A stretch of DNA of 64,000 bases from NCBI RefSeq assembly GCF_000831645.3, contig NZ_CP012559.1, forward strand, positions 620,001 to 684,000. The letters run 5' to 3'. The notes below the pieces were generated by a model, which saw only the letters and a program-made list of their open reading frames with translations, did no database searches and was not told the DNA's origin. Shown here one piece after another: positions 14,846 through 27,853 of this stretch; positions within the stretch are counted from its first letter, which is position 1; each line of letters starts with the position of its first letter. Made by a program: the position numbers and the translations under genes. The DNA comes from Companilactobacillus heilongjiangensis. GTDB lineage: Bacteria; Bacillota; Bacilli; Lactobacillales; Lactobacillaceae.

Positions 14846-15519
14846 AGAGTTGGGCGAACCCCAAGCCAGATGATGGTGAATACGTTGCCCACATGGAGGA
14901 TGTTCTAGACACATATGCCCTACCATATGATAGTAATCGACCATTAGTTTGTTTGGATGAGAAGCCGTATGTACTTCACGGCGATGTTTCCAAACCACTT
15001 CCAACTCGTAGAATGAAACCCAAGAAAATTGACTATGAATACACTCGTAATGGGTATTGCGCAATAATCAGTTTGATTGAACCATTAACCGGTAAACAAT
15101 ATGTGGACGTCCGAAAACGCAGAACCTCACGCGATTTCGCGGAGGTTATAAAATGGTTGGTGGATGACCTGTACCCATCTGCCGATAAAATAATTTTAGT
15201 AATGGATAATTTGAATATTCATAAAATAGGATCACTATATCAACGTTTCGAGCCAAAAGAGGCTCGTCGATTGGCTGGTAAATTAGAAATACACTACACA
15301 CCCAAGCATGGGAGCTGGTTAAATATAGCTGAAATTGGCTTGAACTTGTTGAGTCGTCAATGTCTGAATCGGCGTATTCCAGAAATCAAACAACTACGTC
15401 AAGAAGTGACAACATGGTGTAGCGAACGTAATGAAAAGAATCTATCAATAGATTGGCAATTTACAACAGCAGATGCACGCATAAAGTTACATTCGCTTTA
15501 TCCAAAGATAGAAGACTGA
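14824..15519 (+). CDS. IS630 transposase, C-terminal DDE domain (-1 frame)
   Basis: The reading frame is open from the A7 run and continues as NEIKPYQVESWANPKPDDGEY..., matching IS630 transposases across the junction. An internal ATG at 14893 would give 208 aa if translated separately. The catalytic triad is visible: LVCLDEKPYVL (first Asp), ILVMDNLNIH (second Asp) and SWLNIAEIGLN (Glu). The domain looks intact, so the element may be active if frameshifting works. Confidence 0.85.
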   Translation, partial: EIKPYQVESWANPKPDDGEYVAHMEDVLDTYALPYDSNRPLVCLDEKPYVLHGDVSKPLPTRRMKPKKIDYEYTRNGYCAIISLIEPLTGKQYVDVRKRRTSRDFAEVIKWLVDDLYPSADKIILVMDNLNIHKIGSLYQRFEPKEARRLAGKLEIHYTPKHGSWLNIAEIGLNLLSRQCLNRRIPEIKQLRQEVTTWCSERNEKNLSIDWQFTTADARIKLHSLYPKIED

Positions 15520-15549
15520 TTATGTCTAGATATGAAAGCTATACTCCAC

Positions 15550-15731
15550 TAGTCGGAAGAGATGGGAAGTATTCACCAGCAGTGGAAGTGGCGTTATTAC
15601 TTTAGCAATTACACCACCGGGCGAGTTTGGAGACTCGCGGGTTGTGCGAAGCTTCAAACCGAGGGACGAGACCGAACTTTGGCTCGAGTCGGTCGCACAG
15701 CAGGCGCAATACTTCCCATCTCTGTAGACGG
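15550..15731 (+). repeat. Cloverleaf repeat copy 11
   Basis: ctagtcggaag ... gtagacgg. Outer stem agagatgggaagtattcacc with ggcgcaatacttcccatctct. H4 region gagggacgagaccgaactttggctcgagtc is less perfect. Its first bases are the TA used by IS630. It shares private sequence with copy 10 (accagcagtggaagtgg; ggtcgcacagcaggcg). Confidence 0.85.
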
Positions 15732-15766
15732 AATATTTAGTTAGATTACAGAGAAAGTAGGATATT

Positions 15767-17134
15767 ATGGAAAAAATTCAGATAGTTCATACGAATGATT
15801 TACATTCTCACTTCGAAAACTTTCCACGACTTGAACGTTTCATCAACCAATCACGTCAAGATAGTCAGGCTGATGATTTCTATTTGTTCGATATTGGTGA
15901 TGCCATGGACCGTGCTCATCCTTTGAGTGAGGCTACCAATGGTCAAGCTAATATCGAATGGATGAATCCACTGCATTATGATGCGGCCACAATTGGTAAT
16001 AATGAAGGTTTAGGAAATAGTCACGAGCATTTGGAACATCTGTACGACCATGCTAATTTTCCTGTTATTTTAAATAATCTCTATGAAAAAGAACCTAATC
16101 GTTTGGCTGATTTTGCCAAGCCAGCTAAGATATTTACGACTAAAAAGGGTACAACGATTGGTGTCATGGGGTTAACGGCACCATATATTTTGACGTATCC
16201 ACTGTTGAATTGGGATATTAGATTGATTCAAGAAATGTTGCCAAAGTCTCTGGAATTAGTTAAAGACTGTGATGTCATAATTTTGCTATCGCACTTGGGT
16301 GTATCGATGGATCGTCTGATTGCCAAGAAGCATCCGGAAATTGATGTCATTATCGGAGCTCACACGCATCATCTATTTCCAAAAGGTGAGATGGATAATG
16401 GAGTTTTGCTAGCGGCAGCCGGTAAGTATGGTCAAAACGTCGGTACCATTAATATGGAACTTGATGACCAAAAGCAAGTCACCGCTAAGTCAGCTTTCAC
16501 AGTGGCAACATCTACCTTGGCAGAACAACCTGAGGATGCGGCATGGATAAAGCATCAATTTGATAAGGGTGAGTCTTTATTGGATGAAAAGCAGGTCGCT
16601 AATTTACCAGAAACTTTGAGCGTCGACTATCAAGCCAAACATTCTATTATGCAAGAGGCACTGAATGCGGTTCAGGATTACGCCCAGACTGATGTGGCCG
16701 TTTTGAGTTCCGGACTATTTTTGGAAGATTTGCCTAAAGGCATTGTAACTGAGAAAAACTTACACGATGTCTTGCCCCATGCGATTCACGTTATGAAAAC
16801 AACCATGACCGGTGACAATGTTTGGCGCCTAGTAATGGAAATGGAAAAGAATCGTATGTTTTTACGTAATCATATGCAAAAAGGAATGGGTTTTCGTGGT
16901 AAGATATTTGGCGAACTAGTTTATCGTGGCATTGAGATTGACAGTAAACGCAATGTTTATATAAACGGTGCAGAATTAGATAAAAATCAAGAGTATACTT
17001 TAGCATTGTTGGATCACTACTTATTTGTACCTTATTTCCCATCAATTGAGATTTCAGGTGACAATGAAATTATGTATCCCGACTTTTTGCGGGGCGTATT
17101 CGGTGATTACTTAAGCAAAAAATATCCGATTTGA
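15767..17134 (+). CDS. Bifunctional metallophosphatase/5'-nucleotidase, YunD-like
   Basis: 455 aa. N-terminal metallophosphoesterase domain: IVHTNDLHSHFEN, DIGDAMD, TIGNNEG, ILLSHLGV and IGAHTHH; C-terminal 5'-nucleotidase domain from about residue 285. There is no signal peptide, unlike periplasmic UshA, so it should act in the cytoplasm like B. subtilis YunD. It heads a four-gene cluster with yutD, yutF and a DUF1461 gene, an order common in lactobacilli. The specific nucleotide substrate is unknown. The promoter must lie in or next to cloverleaf copy 11, since the start is only 35 bp away. Confidence 0.88.
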   Translation: MEKIQIVHTNDLHSHFENFPRLERFINQSRQDSQADDFYLFDIGDAMDRAHPLSEATNGQANIEWMNPLHYDAATIGNNEGLGNSHEHLEHLYDHANFPVILNNLYEKEPNRLADFAKPAKIFTTKKGTTIGVMGLTAPYILTYPLLNWDIRLIQEMLPKSLELVKDCDVIILLSHLGVSMDRLIAKKHPEIDVIIGAHTHHLFPKGEMDNGVLLAAAGKYGQNVGTINMELDDQKQVTAKSAFTVATSTLAEQPEDAAWIKHQFDKGESLLDEKQVANLPETLSVDYQAKHSIMQEALNAVQDYAQTDVAVLSSGLFLEDLPKGIVTEKNLHDVLPHAIHVMKTTMTGDNVWRLVMEMEKNRMFLRNHMQKGMGFRGKIFGELVYRGIEIDSKRNVYINGAELDKNQEYTLALLDHYLFVPYFPSIEISGDNEIMYPDFLRGVFGDYLSKKYPI

Positions 17135-17143
17135 GGTGATTAC

Positions 17144-17746
17144 TTGCAGGAAATTGAAGATAACACCGCTACTACTAAATTGGTCGATGTAATCAAACTA
17201 GATGATAATTTGATTTCAATCGACAAAACGCAATATCGAATAGTAGAAAACCATGATAGTGGTTTTAGTGAAGAAAGAATTGAAGAACGTTATAACAATG
17301 TTCTTGAAAAATATGATTATATTGTCGGCGACTGGGGTTATGATCAGTTGCGTTTTAAAGGATTTTATGAAGACGAACGAAATGAAAGTACGCTAGAGAA
17401 TCGTATTTCTCATTTGGAAGATTACTTGTTGGAGTATTGTAATTTTGGCTGTGCTTATTTTGTCTTGGAAAAGGTTAAAAAAGCGCCATTGAGAAACAAT
17501 AATCATCGCAAGAACAACAGTAATAATCGCAATAACAGTCACAGTGCGCACACGCATACACATAAATTCCGCACACGGACTACAACACGTGCTAAGGCGG
17601 AGAACAAGCCTAATAAGCCACACAATAATAATAATCAACATAGAAAAGCTAAAGTTTCCAAACGTCGAACGAATAATTCTAATAAGAAGACGACTTCGAC
17701 CAAGAAGACTTTTAAAATTAGAAAAATAGGTGAGAAGAATAAATGA
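17144..17746 (+). CDS. yutD: YutD family protein with long basic low-complexity tail
   Basis: 200 aa. Residues 1–115 match the YutD/DUF1027 domain: DNLISIDKTQYRIVENHDSGFSEERIEERYNNVLEKYDYIVGDWGYDQLRFKGFY. From about residue 118 the chain is an Asn/Arg/Lys/His/Thr-rich tail with no hydrophobic residues to speak of, which is longer than the core requires and may bind RNA. The start is TTG with GAGGTG nine nt upstream, 9 nt after the yunD stop. It overlaps yutF (ATGA). Function unknown. Confidence 0.85.
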   Translation: MQEIEDNTATTKLVDVIKLDDNLISIDKTQYRIVENHDSGFSEERIEERYNNVLEKYDYIVGDWGYDQLRFKGFYEDERNESTLENRISHLEDYLLEYCNFGCAYFVLEKVKKAPLRNNNHRKNNSNNRNNSHSAHTHTHKFRTRTTTRAKAENKPNKPHNNNNQHRKAKVSKRRTNNSNKKTTSTKKTFKIRKIGEKNK

Positions 17747-18519
17747 AGTATCAAACATATTTAATTGATTTAGATGGAACAATGTATCGCGGTAAGGACA
17801 AAATTCCTGAAGCTAAAGTTTTCATCGACAACTTAAACAATGCGGGAATCAATTACTACTACTTAACGAACAATACAACCAAAACTCCTCAACAAGTGGC
17901 TGATAATTTGATGAACAATCATCAAATTACAGCTAAGGCTGAGCAAGTTTTGACACCATCATTAGCTACAGCAGCTTATATTCAAAATATGTTTGGTGAC
18001 GATATAGAAAATCACAGTGCTTATGTAATCGGTGAATATGGTTTGAAGAGTGCTGTCTTTAGTACAGGTATCAAGTTAAATGAAGTCGATCCAGATGTTG
18101 TTATTGTCGGATTGGACTATGACGTTACGTATCATAAATTTGAGTTAGCAACTCTAGCAATCAAGCGTGGGGCCTTCTTTATTGGAACTAATGCCGATAC
18201 TAACTTGCCTAATGAGCGAGGACTCGTGCCTGGCGCTGGTTCTGTAATTTCACTAGTCGAAACTTCAACTCAACAAAAGGCTCACTATATTGGTAAGCCA
18301 GAACGTGACATTATTGACTTTGCTGCCAAAGCTCGTGACTTTGACCCTAAGAAAGCTGTCATGGTCGGCGATAACTACAATACTGATATTAAATGTGGAA
18401 TCAACGCTGGTGTCGATACTCTTTGGGTAAATACTGGTGTCAGCACACACGAAGATATCGATAATGCGCCAATCAAGCCAACTCATCAGGTAGAAAGTCT
18501 GGATCAATGGGATGTCTAA
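17743..18519 (+). CDS. yutF: HAD-superfamily phosphatase, YutF/NagD type
   Basis: 258 aa. HAD motif I DLDGTMYRG at the N-terminus, motif II YYLTNNTTKTP, motif III Lys region, and motif IV VMVGDNYNTDI. NagD-type (class IIA) cap in the middle. It probably dephosphorylates nucleotides or sugar phosphates. Start overlaps the yutD stop by 4 nt (ATGA), indicating translational coupling; its own stop overlaps the next gene by 8 nt. Confidence 0.9.
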   Translation: MKYQTYLIDLDGTMYRGKDKIPEAKVFIDNLNNAGINYYYLTNNTTKTPQQVADNLMNNHQITAKAEQVLTPSLATAAYIQNMFGDDIENHSAYVIGEYGLKSAVFSTGIKLNEVDPDVVIVGLDYDVTYHKFELATLAIKRGAFFIGTNADTNLPNERGLVPGAGSVISLVETSTQQKAHYIGKPERDIIDFAAKARDFDPKKAVMVGDNYNTDIKCGINAGVDTLWVNTGVSTHEDIDNAPIKPTHQVESLDQWDV

Positions 18520-19120
18520 CTTACAAAAGGATCTTTTGTACACTGTTGCATTAGCATTCTTTTTGTTAACAGCAGCTATTACGGTAACTATCTTTGCCAG
18601 TTATCCGCTGTTTGCATTTGATATTAAGCATTACAATCTAGACCAAATTGTCGAGATGAAGTACGGCACGATTATGAAAAACTATATGCAGATGATGGAT
18701 TATTTAATTAATCCGTTCAACTGGCATTGGCATTTGAGCGACTTCGGTTCTTCAGCGGCCGGTCGGTTACATTTTCTCGATTGTAAAAAGCTCTTCCTAT
18801 TGAATTTCGGAGTCTTTATTATTAGCGGTATTATAGTAGCTAAATTTCATAAGATTCGTGCACGATTCAATCGCATTTTTTTGTGGATTGGAATATTTGG
18901 GATAGTGTTAGCAATTATGATGTTGCTAAACTTTGATCAATTTTTCGTAATTTTCCATGAAGTACTCTTTCGTAATAGCGATTGGTTGTTTGATCCGAAT
19001 AAGGACCCAGTAATCAATATCTTGCCAGAGGACTTCTTTACACAGTGCTTTGTTTTATTCTTCGTGATTTTTGAAGGATTAAACTTTTGGAAAGCTCGAC
19101 AGAAAAAGGTTAGAAGTTAA
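18512..19120 (+). CDS. TIGR01906/DUF1461 integral membrane protein
   Basis: 202 aa. Four predicted membrane segments: about 9–30, 95–112, 122–142 and 170–190. The extracellular loop after the first helix contains FDIKHYNLDQIVEMKYGTIMKNYMQMMDYLINPF, the conserved region of this family. It is last gene of the yunD–yutD–yutF cluster; terminator at 19143–19187. Function unknown. Confidence 0.85.
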   Translation: MSNLQKDLLYTVALAFFLLTAAITVTIFASYPLFAFDIKHYNLDQIVEMKYGTIMKNYMQMMDYLINPFNWHWHLSDFGSSAAGRLHFLDCKKLFLLNFGVFIISGIIVAKFHKIRARFNRIFLWIGIFGIVLAIMMLLNFDQFFVIFHEVLFRNSDWLFDPNKDPVINILPEDFFTQCFVLFFVIFEGLNFWKARQKKVRS

Positions 19121-19142
19121 CTATTATTAGTAAGAACAAACT

Positions 19143-19187
19143 AAAAAGCAGTAATCCTTTATTTATCGAAAGGGATTACTGCTTTTT
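19143..19187 (+). terminator. Terminator of the yunD–DUF1461 operon
   Basis: aaaaagcagtaatcc / ggattactgctttttg hairpin followed by T residues; A run on the other side could serve the opposite strand. Confidence 0.85.
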
Positions 19188-19265
19188 GATTGTCTTGATA
19201 CATTGCATCCGATAGTTTAATGCTTTTAAAGGGATGTGCAGATGAATATTCTAACCGTTGGAGAC

Positions 19266-19302
19266 GAAAAAACAGCCTAGGAATTCCCTAAGCTGTTTTC
19301 TT
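19266..19302 (-). terminator. Terminator overlapping the dedA stop codon
   Basis: On the minus strand acagcttagggaa / ttcctaggctgt, followed by six T. The stop codon of the DedA gene (19288–19290) lies in the left arm. Confidence 0.8.
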
Positions 19303-19941
19303 TTTTCTATTTTTGATGGCTGTGATTAAGATAGGAACTAATGAAACAATCACGATACCGATGATAATCATTGAGAAGTGTTCTTGCACGACTGGAATGT
19401 TACCAAATAGGTGACCAGCAGCTGAACAAACTAGAACCCATAGGAAAGCACCGATGAAATTGAATTTCAAGAATGTTCCGTAATGCATTGTTCCACTACC
19501 AGCAACGAAAGGTACGAAAGTTCTAATTAAGGGGATGAAACGACCGATGGCGATTGTTTTACCACCATGTTTTTCAAAGAAATGATGCGCTTCGTCCAAG
19601 TGATCTTTATTGATAAGTTTACCGAGGTATTTGTTCTTCGTCGCGTATTCCCCAAAATGTTCACCAATTTCGTAGTTCATTGAATCTCCCAAAACAGCTG
19701 CTGCTAGGAAAATTAAGAACATCAACCAAGAAATCAGTCCATATTTAGGATTAGCGGCTAACGCCATTGCTGCGAAGATTAAGGAATCTCCGGGTAGAAA
19801 CGGTAGGATAACAACGCCGGTTTCAATAAAGATAATCAGAAATAGTATTAAATATGTCCACAAGCCGAAATTATTTACGATATTGACCATGTGGTGATCA
19901 ATGTGCAAGATAAAATCAACCAAACCCATTATGTAACTCAA
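19288..19941 (-). CDS. DedA family membrane protein
   Basis: 217 aa. SNARE-associated/DedA domain: ETGVVILPFLPGDSLIFAAMALA (re-entrant loop motif), GDSMNYEIGEHFGEYA, FFEKHGGKTIAIGRFIPLIRTFVPFVAG (the conserved GRF(I/V)P and R residues), and four to five membrane helices. DedA proteins include lipid-carrier flippases (UptA/undecaprenyl phosphate type); which lipid is moved here cannot be told. A TTG start at 19941 has GGAG 8 nt upstream; an ATG four codons later is the alternative. Confidence 0.9.
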   Translation of the reverse strand: MSYIMGLVDFILHIDHHMVNIVNNFGLWTYLILFLIIFIETGVVILPFLPGDSLIFAAMALAANPKYGLISWLMFLIFLAAAVLGDSMNYEIGEHFGEYATKNKYLGKLINKDHLDEAHHFFEKHGGKTIAIGRFIPLIRTFVPFVAGSGTMHYGTFLKFNFIGAFLWVLVCSAAGHLFGNIPVVQEHFSMIIIGIVIVSLVPILITAIKNRKKKTA

Positions 19942-20022
19942 TCAATCAACTCCAAAATTCAAATTAAACTTCATTATACCAGCATAACTTAAAATAACTT
20001 TAAAATTAATGGAAATTAAAGA

Positions 20023-21015
20023 TTATTTCTCGAAAATAGAAGTACTGTGTTCGAAGTAATTCTTCTCTGGGTAAAGGTTACGTAAGGCTTTAGTGACTGC
20101 AATGGGACCTTCAGCAAATGCTGTCGCAATCAATTGCAACTTTCCAGGGTAAGTTACGATGTCACCGATAGCGAAGACATTTGGTAAATTGGTTTCCATT
20201 TCTTGAGATACTTTGATGAATGGACCATTTAATTCAACGTTCCAGTCATGAAGTATCTTAGAATCAGATACAAAGCCATAATTGACTAGTAGTTTATCTG
20301 CGGTCACGACTTTAATATCATCTGACTTAATCATTTTTAAAGTAACATCAATTTTGTCATGATTGTCTGGGTTGTAGTTAAGCCCTTTAATGATATAGGG
20401 ATTGAGTTGTTCAACACTAGATTGTTCCAGCTTGGCAACACTTGATTCCATAGCACGATACTTATTACGACGATGAACTAGGAAAGTACGTTTAGCAATG
20501 TTGGAAAGGTCAATTGACCAATCAACAGCAGAATCGCCACCGCCAGCAACGATGACATCTTTATTCTTGAAAGATTCAATGCTATTGACGAAGTAATCGA
20601 GATTGTTTTCTTCTATAGTAGGATCATAATCAAAAGTTAACTTGCGAGGTTTGAAAGCACCATTACCAATAGCAATAATGATAGCTTTAGTATAGATGGT
20701 TTCATTATTAGTAGTCAGTTCCCAAATGTCGTCTTTTCTATCTATAGAAGAAACAGATGTATTAAGGTATTGGTCACAGTTCATAATGTCTAACTGTTCG
20801 TTAAGTTGCTTGGTTAAGTCAGTACCAGATATCTTAGGAAGTGCAGCCACATCGTATATATGTTTCTGAGCGTAAAGTGTTTCCGGTTGACCGCCCAATT
20901 TTGGTAAACTTTCTATTAAAGCTACCTTTAGATTTCGCAAACGGGCGAAGTAGGCTGCAAACATACCAGCAGGACCACCACCGATAATTGAAATGTCATA
21001 AATTTTGTCATTCAT
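20023..21015 (-). CDS. Ferredoxin/flavodoxin–NADP+ reductase, thioredoxin-reductase-like (YumC type)
   Basis: 330 aa. FAD-binding GGGPAGMFAAYFARLR near the N-terminus, NADPH-binding VIVAGGGDSAVDWSIDL (about residue 155–170), and C-terminal FAIGDIVTYPGKLQLIATAFAEG. There is no CxxC redox pair, which separates it from thioredoxin reductase and places it with type-2 FNRs. I prefer the ATG at 21015 because GGTGA lies upstream; the ATG at 21030 has no ribosome-binding site. Divergent from the S1-domain gene. Confidence 0.9.
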   Translation of the reverse strand: MNDKIYDISIIGGGPAGMFAAYFARLRNLKVALIESLPKLGGQPETLYAQKHIYDVAALPKISGTDLTKQLNEQLDIMNCDQYLNTSVSSIDRKDDIWELTTNNETIYTKAIIIAIGNGAFKPRKLTFDYDPTIEENNLDYFVNSIESFKNKDVIVAGGGDSAVDWSIDLSNIAKRTFLVHRRNKYRAMESSVAKLEQSSVEQLNPYIIKGLNYNPDNHDKIDVTLKMIKSDDIKVVTADKLLVNYGFVSDSKILHDWNVELNGPFIKVSQEMETNLPNVFAIGDIVTYPGKLQLIATAFAEGPIAVTKALRNLYPEKNYFEHSTSIFEK

Positions 21016-21095
21016 AATCTTAGTCACCATTTTCTGTTATATAATCTATAGATACATTGTTACACATTTTAAAATTCAATGCGGGAGGAAAGTTA

Positions 21096-21482
21096 ATGCG
21101 AATTGGAGATAAACTAACTGGAACCATCTCGGGTATTCAATCATATGGAGTTTTTGTAAAGCTAGATGATGAGTATCAAGGCTTAATCCATATATCGGAA
21201 TTAAAACATGGCTTTGTATCTGATCTTAATAGTAAGTACAAAGTCGGAGATAAGGTTAATGTAATTGTAATGGGTATTGATGAATACAATCAACAGATAA
21301 GTTTATCAATGCGAGCTTTGCAGCCAGAGAAGATAGGAAGACCTATTTTACACAAGCATTTCTGGACGGATTATCGCAATAAGATAGGCTATAAGACGAT
21401 TGCAATGCATAAAGATGCCTGGGTAAAGGCCGCTTTAAAGCAGATTTCAGAGAAAAATGAAAAAAATTCAACTTTTTTGTAA
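21096..21482 (+). CDS. S1 RNA-binding domain protein, CvfD/YugI-like
   Basis: 128 aa. Single S1 domain in residues 1–72: GDKLTGTISGIQSYGVFVKLDDEYQGLIHISELKHGF ... YKVGDKVNVIVMGIDEYNQQISLSMRAL. The basic C-terminal part is less conserved. Similar proteins (YugI of B. subtilis, CvfD of pneumococcus) bind RNA or ribosomes and affect post-transcriptional regulation. GGGAGG is upstream of ATG 21096; the longer frame starting at 21057 lacks a site. It lies just upstream of the rrn promoters. Confidence 0.85.
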   Translation: MRIGDKLTGTISGIQSYGVFVKLDDEYQGLIHISELKHGFVSDLNSKYKVGDKVNVIVMGIDEYNQQISLSMRALQPEKIGRPILHKHFWTDYRNKIGYKTIAMHKDAWVKAALKQISEKNEKNSTFL

Positions 21483-21609
21483 AAAAGGGTTGCGCACACT
21501 TAATCTAATTGGTAATATATATCTTGTTGTTGCGACAGATGACAACGGCGTCAACGGATTCAAGCTTAATTGCTTATCTTAATCGCCTTTAATTATTTTA
21601 AAAAAGTTC

Positions 21610-21638
21610 TTGACTTGGTCTTGTAACTTCGATATGAT
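21610..21638 (+). promoter_or_regulatory. rrn promoter P1
   Basis: TTGACT, 17-bp spacer, TATGAT. The spacer and flanks resemble P2 109 bp downstream (shared aaaagttcttgac and ataattaag). Confidence 0.85.
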
Positions 21639-21718
21639 AATTAAGTTGTCTATTAGATAACTTCTAACAATTTATCATTTGTTTGATAGATTGTTAGAAA
21701 AATTATTTTAAAAAGTTC

Positions 21719-21747
21719 TTGACATTCATTTGTCAGCTTGATAAAAT
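21719..21747 (+). promoter_or_regulatory. rrn promoter P2
   Basis: TTGACA, 17-bp spacer, TAAAAT; tandem with P1, as usual for Firmicute rrn operons. The leader 21748–21907 contains cctttgaaaactgaacaaag, a leader element echoed before the 23S gene. Confidence 0.87.
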
Positions 21748-21907
21748 AATTAAGTCGCTGATGAGCGTAAGCGCTTAATCAGCTGGTAGACCTTTGAAAA
21801 CTGAACAAAGTTTTAACACTAAAATTGTGTAGGCCAACATTTATTTGTTGGATTTACAACGAAGTCAATTCGCTAGTATTTAATATTTTTATTGAGTCAC
21901 AAACTTT

Positions 21908-23487
<1,580 letters not shown>

Positions 23488-23645
23488 GCGTAAGCATCAA
23501 CGGAAATACACAATTGTTAAAACTTTGTTTAGTTTTGAGGGGTCTACCCTCAAACTCGTACCTTGAAAACTGGATATTAAGAAATAATGAATTAAAGAAA
23601 CACCGAAAACTGCGCGATAAAAATGATTAATTTCATATTTTGTCA

Positions 23646-26566
<2,921 letters not shown>

Positions 26567-26658
26567 AAAGAGTTTACAGCAGTTCGAAGTGATTCAAAAT
26601 TTAATTCATTGTTCTTAATATCTAGTTTTCAGGGTACGAGTGTCATAGTAGAATACAG

Positions 26659-26776
26659 TGTAGTGACGATAGTGAGAAGGATACACCTGTTCCCATGCCG
26701 AACACAGAAGTTAAGCTTCTCCGCGTCGAAAGTAGTTGGTGGGAAACTACCCGCGAGGATAGAGAGTCGCTACGCT
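26659..26776 (+). rRNA. 5S ribosomal RNA
   Basis: tgtagtgacgatagtgagaa ... cctgttcccatgccgaacac ... gagagtcgctacgct; typical 5S secondary-structure motifs. Ends approximate. Confidence 0.95.
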
Positions 26777-26786
26777 GTCTCATGAT

Positions 26787-26859
26787 GGAGGATTAGCTCA
26801 GCTGGGAGAGCATCTGCCTTACAAGCAGGAGGTCACAGGTTCGATCCCTGTATCCTCCA
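26787..26859 (+). tRNA. tRNA-Val (TAC)
   Basis: Acceptor ggaggat/atcctcc, anticodon TAC, T-loop ttcgatc. First tRNA after 5S, starting a 26-gene tRNA cluster; CCA is not encoded. Confidence 0.96.
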
Positions 26860-26865
26860 TATCAT

Positions 26866-26938
26866 GAGCCGTTAGCTCAGCCGGTAGAGCATCTGACTTT
26901 TAATCAGAGGGTCGACAGTTCGAACCTGTCACGGCTCA
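26866..26938 (+). tRNA. tRNA-Lys (TTT)
   Basis: Acceptor gagccgt/acggctc; anticodon TTT in gacttttaatc. Confidence 0.96.
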
Positions 26939-26964
26939 TTTGCAACATATATATAACACACCAT

Positions 26965-27047
26965 GCGGGTGTGGCGGAATTGGCAGACGCGCTAGATTTA
27001 GGTTCTAGTGTCCAGTGGACATGAAGGTTCAAGTCCTTTCACCCGTA
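26965..27047 (+). tRNA. tRNA-Leu (TAG)
   Basis: Long variable arm; anticodon TAG in ctagatttaggttctag. Confidence 0.95.
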
Positions 27048-27108
27048 TTTCAATATTGTTGTTGCGATATTGTGTTTCATTTAGTAGAATATGAAAGTAA
27101 CGTTTTAT

Positions 27109-27181
27109 GCCGACTTAGCTCAGTTGGCAGAGCACCTGTCTTGTAAACAGGGGGTCGGAGGTTCGAATCCTCTAGTCGGCA
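27109..27181 (+). tRNA. tRNA-Thr (TGT)
   Basis: Acceptor gccgact/agtcggc; anticodon TGT. Confidence 0.96.
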
Positions 27182-27185
27182 TAAT

Positions 27186-27257
27186 GCGGAAGTAGTTCAG
27201 TGGTAGAACATCACCTTGCCATGGTGGGGGTCGCGGGTTCGAATCCCGTCTTCCGCT
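27186..27257 (+). tRNA. tRNA-Gly (GCC)
   Basis: Acceptor gcggaag/cttccgc; anticodon GCC. Confidence 0.96.
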
Positions 27258-27271
27258 TTCATTATAGTAAC

Positions 27272-27357
27272 GCCGGGGTGGCGGAACTGGCAGACGCACA
27301 GGACTTAAAATCCTGCGGTAAGTAATTACCGTACCGGTTCGATTCCGGTCCTCGGCA
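27272..27357 (+). tRNA. tRNA-Leu (TAA)
   Basis: Long variable arm; anticodon TAA in caggacttaaaatcctg. Confidence 0.96.
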
Positions 27358-27370
27358 CTATAATGAATAT

Positions 27371-27444
27371 GCACCTATAGCGCAATTGGATAGAGTGTCT
27401 GACTACGAATCAGAAGGTTGTAGGTTCGACTCCTACTAGGTGCA
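27371..27444 (+). tRNA. tRNA-Arg (ACG)
   Basis: Acceptor gcaccta/taggtgc; anticodon ACG, read as inosine after TadA editing. Confidence 0.96.
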
Positions 27445-27457
27445 TTAGTTTTATTTT

Positions 27458-27531
27458 CGGGAAGTGGCTCAGCTTGGTAGAGCACCTGGTTTGGGACCAG
27501 GGGGTCGCAGGTTCGAATCCTGTCTTCCCGA
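27458..27531 (+). tRNA. tRNA-Pro (TGG)
   Basis: Acceptor cgggaag/cttcccg; anticodon TGG. Confidence 0.96.
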
Positions 27532-27564
27532 TAGGCAATGTATGTTGTCAGTATCATAGTTTTT

Positions 27565-27638
27565 GGCGGTGTAGCTCAGCTGGCTAGAGCGTCCGGTTCA
27601 TACCCGGGAGGTCGGGGGTTCGATCCCCTTCGCCGCTA
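27565..27638 (+). tRNA. tRNA-Met (CAT), elongator
   Basis: Close to the B. subtilis elongator Met tRNA throughout (ggcggtgtagctcagctggc); anticodon CAT. Confidence 0.92.
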
Positions 27639-27646
27639 TTTATTCC

Positions 27647-27720
27647 GGACCTTTAGCTCAGTTGGTTAGAGCAGGCGGCTCATAACCGCTCGGTCGTAGG
27701 TTCGAGTCCTACAGGGTCCA
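27647..27720 (+). tRNA. tRNA-Ile2 (CAT, lysidine type)
   Basis: CAT anticodon but body ggacctttagctcagttggt and stem gcggct/accgc match tRNA-Ile2 whose C34 is modified by TilS; this is not a methionine tRNA. Confidence 0.85.
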
Positions 27721-27757
27721 TCGATTTTGAATGGACCTTGCATTTTGTTAATGTTAT

Positions 27758-27831
<74 letters not shown>

Positions 27832-27853
27832 TTTGTTTTAAATAATTAAATTT

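Larger units (their letters stand above)
14310..15549 (+). mobile_element. IS630-family insertion sequence
   Basis: 1240 bp, bounded by TA dinucleotides (14308–14309 and 15550–15551), the typical IS630 target duplication. Terminal inverted repeats of about 25 bp: gtggagcgtagctttcatat at the left, and atatgaaagctatactccac at the right (two mismatches). It carries two overlapping frames for one transposase. The right end abuts agtcggaag of cloverleaf copy 11, so it inserted at the TA in that repeat's end motif. Confidence 0.88.

Noticed and set aside
19222-19270. Possible decayed cloverleaf copy (gggatg...gaatattctaacc...ggagacg)
   Set aside because: Only short end-like words match, and no stem or inner hairpin can be drawn.
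27647-27720. Third methionine tRNA
   Set aside because: CAT anticodon, but the body matches tRNA-Ile2 that is modified by TilS.
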